Source: Calditrichia bacterium | GTDB lineage: Bacteria; Calditrichota; Calditrichia; RBG-13-44-9; J075 | DNA: 64,000 bases | Assembly (NCBI GenBank): GCA_028284905.1 | Contig: JANQQU010000029.1 | Location: 1-64,000, forward strand | Direction: 5' to 3' | In this document: positions 43,731 through 52,738 of the stretch, piece after piece | Numbering within the stretch: the stretch's first letter is position 1 | How the letters are laid out: each line of letters begins with the position of its first letter | Program-made: the position numbers and the translations under genes | Notes under the pieces: model-generated | Told to the model about the DNA's origin: nothing | Databases searched by the model: none | What the model saw: the letters and a program-made list of their open reading frames with translations, nothing else

Positions 43731-44738
43731 CTACAAATTCGGCGCGATGCAATCAAGAAGCTGTTTTTCCCAGTTGGCGTCAATGTTCGTGGCAATAATT
43801 TCTACGCGACTTTCTGCACATTCGTCAAGGGGCATCTCTGTTAAAGCATCTGGGGTTAAGTTATAGCCGAAGACGCCAGCTTCCGTAATAAAGACAGCCT
43901 TCATGCGCTCCGCGTTGAGTCCCTTGAAAAAAGAAATAAGCTTTTCGCGGTTAAAAACGCGGCGCGGCGTAAACCTCCACCCGATACTCTTGAAACCTTC
44001 CCCTTTATTCTCTACTTTTAGATAACCGGATTCCGGAAGAGACATTTCTGTAATCGGTGTCGATTGGTTTTCAGCAGCGGGATGATAATGCTGCGGTGTT
44101 GCAGTGGCTCGGGTGGCCCCTGCCAGCCAGGAAGGGTCAAGAACGCCTTGTTCGGTAATCAGGAGTTTCGCATGCGGCGCTCCCCGTTCTGCCGCATAGG
44201 CCTGCAGAGCACTTCGGTCGGCATCCTGATAGAGATCGGATTTGTTCCCTACAATGACATCCGCAATAGCAATTTGCTGGTTAAAGGTCTGGTGGCTGGT
44301 ATAGCGATTGTCCGAAAGGTGGCGCGCATCCACGAGGGTGACAATTTTATTGATGGAAAGGCTCTCCTGGTAGTACTCACCGGAGAGCACGCCGAGCACT
44401 TCAATCGGATGCCCCAATCCTGTCGGCTCAATCAGCAGCCGATCCGGCCTTGCGCGGGCAAGCAGCACATTCAGGGCAATTTGCATAGGCAGTCCGGCCG
44501 TGCAACACATACACCCTCCGGGAACCTCGCGGACAAACACCCCTTGATCTTCGCCGTGTTGTCCTTCGAACAGGCTGCCATCTACACCGATCTCCCCAAA
44601 CTCATTGACCAGGACGGCCCATCGCTCATTTGCAGGCTTGTTTTTCAGCAGATGCAAAATGGCGGAGGTTTTTCCGGACCCCAGAAAACCAGTGATAATA
44701 TTGGTTGGTACGTTTAAGATTCGCTTTTCAGTGTTCAT
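43731..44738 (-). CDS. COG0523 (CobW-type) GTPase, second copy
   Basis: 335 residues. Walker A GFLGSGKT is at 17-24, metal motif C76-M-C78-C79, 'DRLLIEPTGLGHP' at 99-111, and GNKSD in the guanine-binding region. The C-terminal domain is shorter than that of 41032-42249. The two are distant paralogues, because the spacing and flanking residues of the CxCC motif differ. It converges on the zinc-free bL28 gene and lies next to the ZnuD-like operon, so a zinc metallochaperone role is likely. Confidence 0.88.
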   Translation of the reverse strand: MNTEKRILNVPTNIITGFLGSGKTSAILHLLKNKPANERWAVLVNEFGEIGVDGSLFEGQHGEDQGVFVREVPGGCMCCTAGLPMQIALNVLLARARPDRLLIEPTGLGHPIEVLGVLSGEYYQESLSINKIVTLVDARHLSDNRYTSHQTFNQQIAIADVIVGNKSDLYQDADRSALQAYAAERGAPHAKLLITEQGVLDPSWLAGATRATATPQHYHPAAENQSTPITEMSLPESGYLKVENKGEGFKSIGWRFTPRRVFNREKLISFFKGLNAERMKAVFITEAGVFGYNLTPDALTEMPLDECAESRVEIIATNIDANWEKQLLDCIAPNL

Positions 44739-45007
44739 ATAAGCGTTCCCTGTGTCGTTGCGCGAAAAGTGGTATTCCGAAATGAATTAGTGGACCATTT
44801 ACTCAGAAAGCGATGGTTTTGAATTAGATAATGTTTTATAAATATAGATTGATTTGGGGGAATCATATAAGCTATTAGGTGGCACTGGGCAGTAGCACTT
44901 TTTTGAAACTTAAGAAGCTTAGTTTACAGTCTACGATGATGTAAATGCCAGGCGCTGTTTTCAAAGGCAGCTTTTGCATGTATCCCGAAACTCCCCCACA
45001 AGCAGCA

Positions 45008-47284
45008 CTAGAAAAACACTTTATACAACAGCTTGATGTTACGCCCCGGCTCTGGCATGATGTGTTTTACCCAATTCAAATGTTTCCGATATTCGGTATC
45101 GAAAAGGTTATCCACACTGAGCGAAACCGTCGAAAATAAACCCAGGCTATTAAAGTTATATTGTCCGAACAGATTCACCACTGTGTAACCGGCAGTTGCT
45201 GTTTCAAATTGCGCCAGCCGGGTTTGCGCATCCGCAGCGGTGATTCCGCCCCCGAGACTCAGTTGTCCGGATTGATAACGCAGGTTGAATTTACCTCCCA
45301 ATGGCGGAATGCGCGGCAGCGCTTCATTGGTATTTGTAAATTCTGCTTTGACATAACTGACAGTACCGCTGGCAAACCATTTCCCCAACAGCTGCCGGTC
45401 GAACGCGGCTTCGATACCGCTCAACAGGGCGTCTTTCTCACCAGTAAGACGATATTCAAAAAGCGAATAAATCCGTCTGCTTCGCTCACCAGTGTTTTCC
45501 GGAAAAATGTAGTTGTTGATATGGTTCCGGAAAACAGCCAGGCGCAGGCTTCCCCGGCTATCTTTGTTTTCCAGAAAGGCTTCCAGACCGAATCCTTGTT
45601 CCTTATCTAAATTGGCATTACCGATTTCATAAGTGTATACCGCCAGGTGCGGCCCCTCGGAAAACAACTCCTCGATACCGGGCGCACGGAAAGAGCGCAT
45701 TGCTGTTGCACCGAGAGAAAACCCGTTCCCGAGGCTGTATATGCCGGAAAGCGAACCGGAAAATCCCCGAAAGCTGCGCGAGCGCACCAGGCCGGCTTCA
45801 GTGGTATCTCCGACATTTTGTTTGGGATTTACATCTTTAGCATCAAAACGGAGTGCACCGTTAAGGGCAATTTTTTTCCAAATTGCTTCCTGGTAAATAA
45901 AAGCAGCGCCGGAATATTCTCGGGAGCGCGGGGTGAGGTTGCGTCCGCTGGAGGTGTCGTGTTCGCGAAATTCTCCCCAAAGACCGATTGCCCCATTCCG
46001 CAAAACCCCGCTTTGATTAAAACGCGCGGTGGTGGAGAAATGTTGGGTTTGCACATCAAAACCGGTACCGGCGATTTCCCGGTCCAATCGTTCGCTAAAC
46101 TCAATTTCCGAATGCTCGTAGCTTGTGAAAGAATGGCGCAATTCAATTTGCCGGAGCCAGCGGGATTTCGGCAGCAGTTCTGCTTTACTTTCCAGGTGCC
46201 GGCGATTCAGATCGATCCGCACGCCGCCGGGATGGCCGGCAACCGGATCGGGGGGAATGCCGTATTCGGAATCGTAATAACTGCCGGCAGTGCCAATATA
46301 TCCCCAGGGTCTGATCAAGCTGATGCCTACCGAGCCGTTCAGGGTATTGATATGAGTGCTTTCCAGGGTGCCTTGTGGGGTGGAAATGTCCTGCGCATTG
46401 CGGTAACTGCCATCAATCCGCAGCGATAATGGCCCCATCGGTGCCCGTAAAAAAGCGCCGCCGGAATATCCTTCGTTTACTGATTCTCCCTGCATGCTGA
46501 CGGAACCATGAGCATGATGCGCCACCACTGTCGGCACGTATCCACGCTCAACATTGATGACGCCGCCAATGGTGTTGGAGCCATAGAGCAACGCTTCCGG
46601 TCCGCGAATGACCTCGATGCGCTCGGCGGTCAGCGGTTCAATTACCACCGCATGATCGGACGAGGTTGCGGAAAGATCGCCGGTGCGTTCCCCGTCTTCG
46701 ATAACCATCAAACGGTCGCCGCTCAATCCGCGCAGCACCGGACGTGCCGGTGCCGGGCCCATTGTGCGTTGAGAAATGCCCGGTTCATCATCGATAGTCT
46801 CGGCTATAGTCCGTCCGAGATTCTGGCGCAACTTTCTGCCGCTCACTTCCACATCGGCTTTGGTTAATTCTGAAAGTAGATCTGTTTGCTCGCCTTCAAC
46901 AATAACCCCTTCAACCTCGATAGGCGTGCTGGCCAATTTCAGAGTGATCCGCGTCGTATCCGCATCGGTGACGGTAACGGCAATCTTGCCATCCAGATAC
47001 CCTACCCGAAAAGTATTTATTGTATAAATACCGGCAGGCAGGTTAGAAAAGTGAAATTCGCCATCATCGTGGGCAGTTGTCGAGCGATTCAATTCCACAA
47101 TGAGAATTTGCGTCCAGCCCAGCGACTCGCCGGTGTTTGCATCAACGATTTTCCCCAGCAATTCACTACCGGGAGGAGGTGTTGCTGCATCTTCGGAATG
47201 ATTGGCATAAGACGCATTCGTAAAGAGAAGAAAAGCGATTCCCAGAACGGGAATCGCTTTTAATATGGACTTCAAATATTTCAT
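45008..47284 (-). CDS. TonB-dependent receptor, ZnuD-like (copy 2)
   Basis: 758 residues. MKYLKSILKAIPVLGIAFLL starts a signal peptide, followed by the carboxypeptidase-regulatory-like domain, the ZnuD-type plug with 'SSDHAVVIEPLTAERIEVIRGPEALLYGSNTIGGVINV', and the barrel. It differs from copy 1 mainly at the N-terminus and in scattered substitutions. The upstream lipoprotein stop and this ATG share one base (TAATG), so the operon is small protein, lipoprotein, receptor. A zinc or zinc-complex importer is the best guess. Confidence 0.92.
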   Translation of the reverse strand: MKYLKSILKAIPVLGIAFLLFTNASYANHSEDAATPPPGSELLGKIVDANTGESLGWTQILIVELNRSTTAHDDGEFHFSNLPAGIYTINTFRVGYLDGKIAVTVTDADTTRITLKLASTPIEVEGVIVEGEQTDLLSELTKADVEVSGRKLRQNLGRTIAETIDDEPGISQRTMGPAPARPVLRGLSGDRLMVIEDGERTGDLSATSSDHAVVIEPLTAERIEVIRGPEALLYGSNTIGGVINVERGYVPTVVAHHAHGSVSMQGESVNEGYSGGAFLRAPMGPLSLRIDGSYRNAQDISTPQGTLESTHINTLNGSVGISLIRPWGYIGTAGSYYDSEYGIPPDPVAGHPGGVRIDLNRRHLESKAELLPKSRWLRQIELRHSFTSYEHSEIEFSERLDREIAGTGFDVQTQHFSTTARFNQSGVLRNGAIGLWGEFREHDTSSGRNLTPRSREYSGAAFIYQEAIWKKIALNGALRFDAKDVNPKQNVGDTTEAGLVRSRSFRGFSGSLSGIYSLGNGFSLGATAMRSFRAPGIEELFSEGPHLAVYTYEIGNANLDKEQGFGLEAFLENKDSRGSLRLAVFRNHINNYIFPENTGERSRRIYSLFEYRLTGEKDALLSGIEAAFDRQLLGKWFASGTVSYVKAEFTNTNEALPRIPPLGGKFNLRYQSGQLSLGGGITAADAQTRLAQFETATAGYTVVNLFGQYNFNSLGLFSTVSLSVDNLFDTEYRKHLNWVKHIMPEPGRNIKLLYKVFF

Positions 47285-48114
47285 TATTGAGTTACCGTTA
47301 CCGGTATATCAGGTGTATCAAATTCCGGAGTGCCGTCGTGCAACAGTCTGACTACGAATGTGGTAGAACCAGCTTGTTTTCCAACAACAACCATCTCGTA
47401 GGCTTCATCTTCGTGCTGCATGGCTTCTGCCGTAGCGGCATCTGCATTGATGAATGTCAGGGCATGCTCAGCGGGATCCGGCTGAAAGGTTTCGCCTTCG
47501 TCATTCAGGAAAAAGACCACCAGGTGATCGGTCGTATCGCCTGCTGCAACGCTGAGGCTGCCGGTCACAGTACCATTGTTAACCGTAATCAAGGTATCTC
47601 CGGTATCTTCTTCGAGAATGATCAGGCCAACAGGCTCTTCTTCGCCACCATGCTCTTCGACATGAATTTCAATCGGCGCGGATTCGAAATCGGCATGATC
47701 GCCATGGAGAACGCTAATGGTGAGATCGGTATGACCGTGAGATTCACCTTTAATATGGAAGGACCAATCTTCTCCTGCATGTTGAACAATTGAAGCGATG
47801 CTTTCATCTTCAATATTCAAGCGCAGAGAAAATTCATCGTCTTCCGGGATGCCCTCAGTGCCATCTTCCAGAAGGAAACGAACACTGATCAGCGTGGTGG
47901 TGAGGCCTTCTTCAACTTCAATTTCACCGGTCACAGCGCCGTTTTCATAGGAAACGATGTCCACGCCGTTTTGGCGCAACGTGAGGCCTATCGCTTCAAA
48001 GTGATGATCATCGTCCGGGGCTGTACTGTCTTCGCTACAGCCGACGGCTAAAACAACCAGCATGATTAGCGTGGCTATATATCTATAAATGATGGTAAGA
48101 TTTTTGCGTAACAT
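47284..48114 (-). CDS. His-rich two-repeat lipoprotein
   Basis: 276 residues. The lipobox LAVG-C26 is at the end of a signal peptide. Two repeats of about 115 residues follow (about 42-155 and 160-276), each starting near '(I/V)GL-L' and containing 'ENGAVTGEIEVEEGLTTTLISVRFLLEDGTEG' or 'NNGTVTGSLSVAAGDTTDHLVVFFLNDEGET'. Histidines cluster in 'DDDHHF', 'GESHGHTDL', 'LHGDHADF' and 'VEEHGGEE', giving a candidate zinc-binding periplasmic or surface protein. It is coupled to the ZnuD-like receptor by a one-base overlap. It could collect metal for the receptor. Confidence 0.85.
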   Translation of the reverse strand: MLRKNLTIIYRYIATLIMLVVLAVGCSEDSTAPDDDHHFEAIGLTLRQNGVDIVSYENGAVTGEIEVEEGLTTTLISVRFLLEDGTEGIPEDDEFSLRLNIEDESIASIVQHAGEDWSFHIKGESHGHTDLTISVLHGDHADFESAPIEIHVEEHGGEEEPVGLIILEEDTGDTLITVNNGTVTGSLSVAAGDTTDHLVVFFLNDEGETFQPDPAEHALTFINADAATAEAMQHEDEAYEMVVVGKQAGSTTFVVRLLHDGTPEFDTPDIPVTVTQ

Positions 48115-48137
48115 TTTTTCTCCTAATTCAATTTTTT

Positions 48138-48446
48138 TTATGGAAATACAATTTTTTGCCAGAGTGTCAGAATAAGATTCGGAGGCGCTCTGTTGGAAAA
48201 ATTTCCTTTATAAAACCGGTCTGGCAGGCTTGCTTCGAAAAAGAGAAGAAGCTCTGACTTTCTAAAAGGGACTAGTAAAATTGTAGCGATAATCGCTATG
48301 AGAATACCGGATAAATGATGATATACCACGCAAAGCACACAATCCGGTGTATCAATCGGATGCTGATGCAGCAACGGCATAGCAATCATAAAACTAAGTA
48401 TTAGTAACGCTAATACAATTAAAAATGGGTTTTTAAATCGTCTCAT
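48138..48446 (-). CDS. Small membrane protein, NRAPP-tail (member 4)
   Basis: 102 residues. 'FLIVLALLILSFMIAMP' forms a helix, then 'LLHQHPIDTPDCVLCVVYHH' holds His and a C-x-x-C pair, a second helix 'GILIAIIATILLVPF' follows, and the end has 'FSNRAPPNLIL'. It is a divergent member of the NKAPP family and heads the operon with the His-rich lipoprotein and the ZnuD-like receptor, 23 bases upstream of the lipoprotein. A remnant of its start is kept at 35276. Confidence 0.75.
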   Translation of the reverse strand: MRRFKNPFLIVLALLILSFMIAMPLLHQHPIDTPDCVLCVVYHHLSGILIAIIATILLVPFRKSELLLFFEASLPDRFYKGNFSNRAPPNLILTLWQKIVFP

Positions 48447-48638
48447 AAAGCTCTTTAAACAGCTATTCTACACAATGATCTAAGAATTATGTATCTGCAC
48501 GTTTGTTTCACATGGGCAAGTTGCGATCACTGCTGAATCCCGAAAGGGTACCCGCAGCATGCAACGTGACATCATTTCTTGAAATGGATAGAAATGGAAC
48601 CACAACGGGCGTGAAGAAACAATGTGCGTATCGAGAAA

Positions 48639-48929
48639 TCAGACCAAAGCGGGAGGGGCTTTATTAATAAAAAGGTATCCGGAAAAAGCTGAAAAAGCCG
48701 TTTCCTGGAAGACAATAGCAAGATGTGAGATTTGCTTGAGAGGATTATTGACAGCAATGACCTGCGCAGACTGGCTACCATTGAGATGCTTCTCAACGAC
48801 GTTTGCCATACACTCTACCGGCTGCTCTTCACAGGTGTCGACATGATGATGCAGAAAAGGCATCCCCACGGCAATTCCGACCATTAGAGCGGCGGCGAAG
48901 ATGAGTGATATTTTCGAGAATCTGCGCAT
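48639..48929 (-). CDS. NKAPP-tail small protein, His-rich (member 5)
   Basis: 96 residues. Helix 'ISLIFAAALMVGIAVGMP', then HHHVDTCEEQPVEC (three His, two Cys), then 'YLFINKAPPALV' at the end. It is closest to member 1 at 11353. The two also share upstream DNA (ATGC...TAATACAAT...GGC before the start). It lies about 190 bases before the operon of member 4. No Zur-type box is visible nearby. Confidence 0.72.
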   Translation of the reverse strand: MRRFSKISLIFAAALMVGIAVGMPFLHHHVDTCEEQPVECMANVVEKHLNGSQSAQVIAVNNPLKQISHLAIVFQETAFSAFSGYLFINKAPPALV

Positions 48930-49127
48930 TTTAGTTCACTTTTTTTATGCCTATCTAATACAATTTGGCATCCGATAAAGTTTCCTGCCCTACAAAACTT
49001 TGATATTTCGGGCAGGCGAAAAGATACTCGCTTTTCCCAAGTTTGACAATGGAAATAAAAATTCAGGGCACTAAAGCAAAAAGTTGTGGCTAAGAAACTG
49101 TGACATTCTTCATGCGTGGACAGCGAA

Positions 49128-49163
49128 ACACCCGGCCTGAGAAATGCTCTCCAGACCGGGTGT
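49128..49163. terminator. ACACCCGG...CCGGGTGT hairpin
   Basis: An eight-base stem (49128-49135 with 49156-49163) with extra inner pairs, followed by TAAAAAAA on the plus strand. It lies 34 bases after the stop of the minus-strand gene 49198-50004 and likely ends its transcription. Confidence 0.6.
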
Positions 49164-49197
49164 AAAAAAATATATCCGCTTATCAGAGTTATCCAGT

Positions 49198-50004
49198 TTA
49201 CTCAGCAGCTTTCCGGACCTTTTTTAGTAGGGTTGCCATGTAAACATATCGCAAGTCGCGGGTCTGCAGGCCATCCTGAATTGCCTTCGTTTCCTCCTCA
49301 GTCGCTTCCCCAATTTCATATGCCTGTGAAGCGAAGAACTGCTCGTAGCCTGTATACATATTGGCGGTAATATGAGATGCATAGCGATCGCTGCCATATG
49401 GCAATATCACTCTCATCAATCCCCAACTGCCTTTCTGGCCGGCATCCACCAATTTTTGATGGCGTGGTTGAAAAACTTTCTGCTCCGCCTTCTCATACTC
49501 GTCGGTTTTTCCCGTTTTCGCCTTCATCATATCTACAGAGCACACTGTGCTGATATCCATGTTAAAATCGCCGCTCGTTGTGGCAATCCTTTCCAGGTAT
49601 AAATTCACCGCAAGATCGCGGGTTTCTGCAGCATGGTTAATTTTCGCGGTAATCGCTTCTTCGGACATATCCGGATAGGCTTTTTTCGCGGCAGTCATCA
49701 GCACGTCCCAGCTGGCGCCCTCCATCATTTTAACCGGATCATCAAATAGCGTTACCACCAGATACTGATACCCCTGATCTTCGCCACCCGGCTGTAAATA
49801 CCAAACATCCCAGCCGAGGATATCGCCATTATTGGCCAATTCCTGTTGTATCTTCTCCCAATAGTTTTCTGTCTCCGTGTAGGCACTACCCTGCTCGCCA
49901 TCAACCCGCATGAATTCGAAAACCAGGTAAAGTTTATCCTGGGCGAACATTGTTTGGGAAAGCATTAAAAATCCCAGTAACAGCAAACCGACAAACTTTT
50001 TCAT
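49198..50004 (-). CDS. Exported hypothetical protein
   Basis: 268 residues from the ATG at 50004, preceded by AGGAGAG; a longer frame to 50037 is unlikely. Signal peptide MKKFVGLLLLGFLMLSQTMFA, then a soluble domain with 'VFEFMRVDGEQGSAYTETENYWEKIQQELANNGDILGWDVW' and 'GLMRVILPYGSDRYASHITANMYTGYEQ'. It may contain two ferredoxin-like (dimeric alpha/beta barrel) halves, but I do not recognise a family. It is probably periplasmic. Confidence 0.65.
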   Translation of the reverse strand: MKKFVGLLLLGFLMLSQTMFAQDKLYLVFEFMRVDGEQGSAYTETENYWEKIQQELANNGDILGWDVWYLQPGGEDQGYQYLVVTLFDDPVKMMEGASWDVLMTAAKKAYPDMSEEAITAKINHAAETRDLAVNLYLERIATTSGDFNMDISTVCSVDMMKAKTGKTDEYEKAEQKVFQPRHQKLVDAGQKGSWGLMRVILPYGSDRYASHITANMYTGYEQFFASQAYEIGEATEEETKAIQDGLQTRDLRYVYMATLLKKVRKAAE

Positions 50005-50094
50005 CTCATCTCTCCTGTGTATGGTTAGGGAATACATAGTGTTAAATGTTTAATTCTATTAGATTTTCCGGTTGTCATCGTCCGAAAGGGCTAT

Positions 50095-50325
50095 GGTATA
50101 TACATAAATTTACAACCCGAAGGGTATGTCGCCCCCACGGGGCTCAAATGAGATTTGAAGCCTTTTTATCTATAAATATGTCGTCCCTACGGGACTTGCT
50201 TTCTAAAACTCTTGTTTTAAGCATTTTGAACGCCCCATAGAGGCAAAATATTTATAGTTAATAAAATCTGCTAAGAACCAAGAGCCCTGTCGGGGCGAAA
50301 TATTTCTACAAATTTAAGCCCAATC
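50095..50325. repeat. Cluster of TATAAATATGTCG/CCCTACGGG palindromes
   Basis: The block contains 'gtatgtcgcccccacggggctc' at about 50125, 'ctataaatatgtcgtccctacgggactt' at about 50171, and inward-facing arms 'cgccccatagaggcaaaatatttatag' at about 50233 and 'gccctgtcggggcgaaatatttct' at about 50286. It is the same family as 30048 and 52250. From 50326 to 50694 I see no gene or other signal. Confidence 0.8.
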
Positions 50326-50694
50326 TAAATAGGTATATAAACTATAGTTCCTTGGGGTAATGACAGGCAGAAATAGTATTGCATCTTTAAAACTACTCTA
50401 AATCTGTAATGAGAAATGCAAAGGTTAGAAAAGCGATTGAGAAGCCAGTGAACTACTTTTTTTTGAATCTCGCTTCAATTTGGATGACCGGTCTTTTCTT
50501 CGATCACTTTAGAAAGAGATAGTAATAAGCTGTTAAAACTAATTCACTTGAGACTTGTGAGGCGGGAGAACTTAACGATTAAAAGGTAAATAAACAATAG
50601 ACCTTGATGCCAGGCAAACACCTTTTTATAAAGATACTTCCATTCATCCTTAAAATAGACCCTAGAATATTAACTTCAATAAAGAGCGGCAGAA

Positions 50695-51648
50695 TTACCG
50701 GCCATGCGGTTCCATATTCGGTAACGGTTTGCGATCCCGCAGATAGCCGTCCAGCCAATCCTTTACCAGTCGATCAACTTCCGTGCGATGCTCCCGCAGG
50801 CCATGGTCGCCACCTTCAAAAAAGACCAGGCGAAAGGGATGTTTTGCTTCATACAAACGATTGCTCATTTCCAACGCTTCTTCCGGCGGCACCCGCCAGT
50901 CGGCACTGCCGTGGAGCAGCAATAGCGGGGTGGTTTTCGCAAGCTTATCCGCCCAAAAGACCGCAGATCTCGCCTTCAACGCGCTTTCGCGATGCTCCCA
51001 ATAATCCGGGATTAATTCCGCATAAACATATTTTTCCATATCAGGACGCTGCTCGATGTTCTTAAAGGCATTGGCAGCACCGGCGCCGACAACAGCGGCT
51101 TTAAATTTGTTGGTCTTTGTTAAGGCAAGATAGGTCATCATGCCTCCGCGGCTCCATCCGTAAATCCCCATGCGGGAAGTATCCGCAGATGGCTGATCGG
51201 CCAGCAGGGGAATAAGATTGAGCACGTCGTTTACATCGGCCCCGCCAAATTCTTCCTGCCCTTCACCGCCGGCATTACCGCGGTATTGACTGGCGACTAC
51301 CACATATCCCCAGCTTGCCAGGCGCCCCATCCAAAAGAGTGCTCTCTTTGGACTCAAGGCACCAAAATCCCGGTTGCCTCCCCGATTCAAGATCACACAA
51401 GGATATATTCCCTCAACTGCCGGAGTGGCGAGGTATCCCTTTACTTTCAGTCCGTCACTGATGTAAGTAATCTCTTGCAACTTCACTGCCTGGGAAATTT
51501 CTATAACGCCAGGAATTCTTTCCGACAATTTTGCCAGCGTATCCGCCGGGAAATGCACCGGTGCCTGACTAACGATTGCGCCGTTTTGGGCAAACAAATG
51601 AACGGAGAACAGAATTGCCGCGAAAAACAGTCTGGATATTGAAAACAT
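50695..51648 (-). CDS. Exported S9-like alpha/beta hydrolase (dienelactone/prolyl oligopeptidase type)
   Basis: 317 residues with a signal peptide (MFSISRLFFAAILFSVHLFAQ). The catalytic core has nucleophile S166 in GWSRGG (164-169), acid D250 in 'HGSADWRVPPEEAL', and His282 in 'EGGDHGLREH'. The order and spacing match S9 prolyl-oligopeptidase-family hydrolases with an extended N-terminal strand region. The substrate is probably a peptide or ester in the periplasm. Confidence 0.87.
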   Translation of the reverse strand: MFSISRLFFAAILFSVHLFAQNGAIVSQAPVHFPADTLAKLSERIPGVIEISQAVKLQEITYISDGLKVKGYLATPAVEGIYPCVILNRGGNRDFGALSPKRALFWMGRLASWGYVVVASQYRGNAGGEGQEEFGGADVNDVLNLIPLLADQPSADTSRMGIYGWSRGGMMTYLALTKTNKFKAAVVGAGAANAFKNIEQRPDMEKYVYAELIPDYWEHRESALKARSAVFWADKLAKTTPLLLLHGSADWRVPPEEALEMSNRLYEAKHPFRLVFFEGGDHGLREHRTEVDRLVKDWLDGYLRDRKPLPNMEPHGR

Positions 51649-51756
51649 TTTATCACCTTCTCACACTTTTGAAAATTACCCGGCAAGGTCGGTTATTTCT
51701 GCTCCGATTTATGTAACTGATGTTACCAACGGGATTCCGGGCTGAATAACTTGCAT

Positions 51757-52203
51757 CTATTCGGACAGAGATTTTTTCATGAACCAACGGCGATGCTCCG
51801 GTGGATATTGTTCTGGTGTATTGCCAATTTCCCCAAAGACCTCATATCCGAGGGTTTGATAAAAATGCAACGCATCGGGGCTGGAAGTATCCAGCCAAAT
51901 ACTATGGCATTCCAACTCAACGGCTTTCCCTTCCGCTGCTGCCATTAATGAACGTCCCAGGCCAGTGCCCCGATATTCGTCTTTCACCCAAAGCGTTTTC
52001 ACCAATAGCCATCCGTAGGAAGTGCTCGCTGTTAAGCCGCCAATTAGCTGATGTGAATCATCTCTGATCTCAAGGGAAAAGCCGGTGTTGGTCGATTGCG
52101 CTAAATGGCTTCTTAATGATTTTAGCAACTCGGTTTCAATCTCCCGGCTGCTATTTTCATCCCCGGCAACTATCTTGTAGTCCTTTATTGATTTTTTCTT
52201 CAC
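51757..52203 (-). CDS. GNAT family N-acetyltransferase
   Basis: 148 residues. Motif A 'VKTLWVKDEYRGTGLGRSLMAAAEGKAVELECHSIWLDTSS' has the R-G-T-G-L-G-R-S loop for acetyl-CoA, followed by 'ALHFYQTLGYEVFGEIG'. It belongs to the small-molecule acetyltransferases, similar in size to antibiotic or amino-acid N-acetyltransferases. The substrate is unknown. Between it and 52739 lies the repeat cluster. Confidence 0.87.
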   Translation of the reverse strand: MKKKSIKDYKIVAGDENSSREIETELLKSLRSHLAQSTNTGFSLEIRDDSHQLIGGLTASTSYGWLLVKTLWVKDEYRGTGLGRSLMAAAEGKAVELECHSIWLDTSSPDALHFYQTLGYEVFGEIGNTPEQYPPEHRRWFMKKSLSE

Positions 52204-52249
52204 GATTCCCCCGGGTTAATTATTCAAATGTCAAACCACAAATTAGCAA

Positions 52250-52705
52250 CCATCTAAATATACCGCCCCTACAGGGCTGAAGGGGTGTTTGGTTTCTTCC
52301 TAGCTATAAATATTTCGCCCCTATGGGGCTTAATCGGTGTTTGGTTTCCTCTTAGCTATAAATATGTCGTCCCTACGGGACTCGCTTTGTAAGATACTCG
52401 ATTTTAATGGATTGATCGTCCGGTAGGGGCATAATATTTTTAGCCGTTTATTTTGCGAATAAAAATAGCTCTGTAGGGGCGTAATATTTTTAGATAGTGT
52501 TTGGTTTCTTCTTAGCTATAAATATGTCGTCCCTACAGGACTCGCTTTGTAAAATACTCGATTTAAATGGATTGATCGCCCGGTAGGGGCATAATATTTT
52601 TAGCCGGTTTATTTTGCGAATAAAAATAGCCCTGTAGGGGCGTAATATTTATAGATAATAAATGTCGCAAAAAACAATAAGCCCTGTAGGGGCGACATAT
52701 TAAGG
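52250..52705. repeat. Tandem 160-bp repeat with inward arms
   Basis: Two full units with a 160-bp period start at 52337 and 52497 with GTGTTTGGTTTC(C/T)TCTTAGC, and a partial unit starts at 52285. Each has CTATAAATATGTCGTCCCTA near the front and GTAGGGGC with TAATATTTTTAG near the end, opposed to it. Units differ by few bases (for example TACGGGACTCG and TACAGGACTCG). The unit is flanked by further copies of the arms to 52705. Related single copies are in 30048-30290 and 50095-50325. Confidence 0.85.
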
Positions 52706-52738
52706 CATTTTTGGGGCAAATGTAAAGATGTTCCATGC

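Noticed and set aside
43731-44738. Cobalamin-synthesis CobW
   Set aside because: No cob or cbi genes are present and the neighbours are zinc-type genes. The CxCC COG0523 family is wider than CobW proper.
48500-48560. Possible fifth Zur-type operator (GGGCAAGTTGCGATC, GCATGCAACGTGAC)
   Set aside because: Only isolated half sites are present, without the palindromic partner.
52250-52705. Possible CRISPR array
   Set aside because: The repeat period is 160 bp, the whole unit is repeated and no short repeat with unique spacers is present. There are no cas genes.
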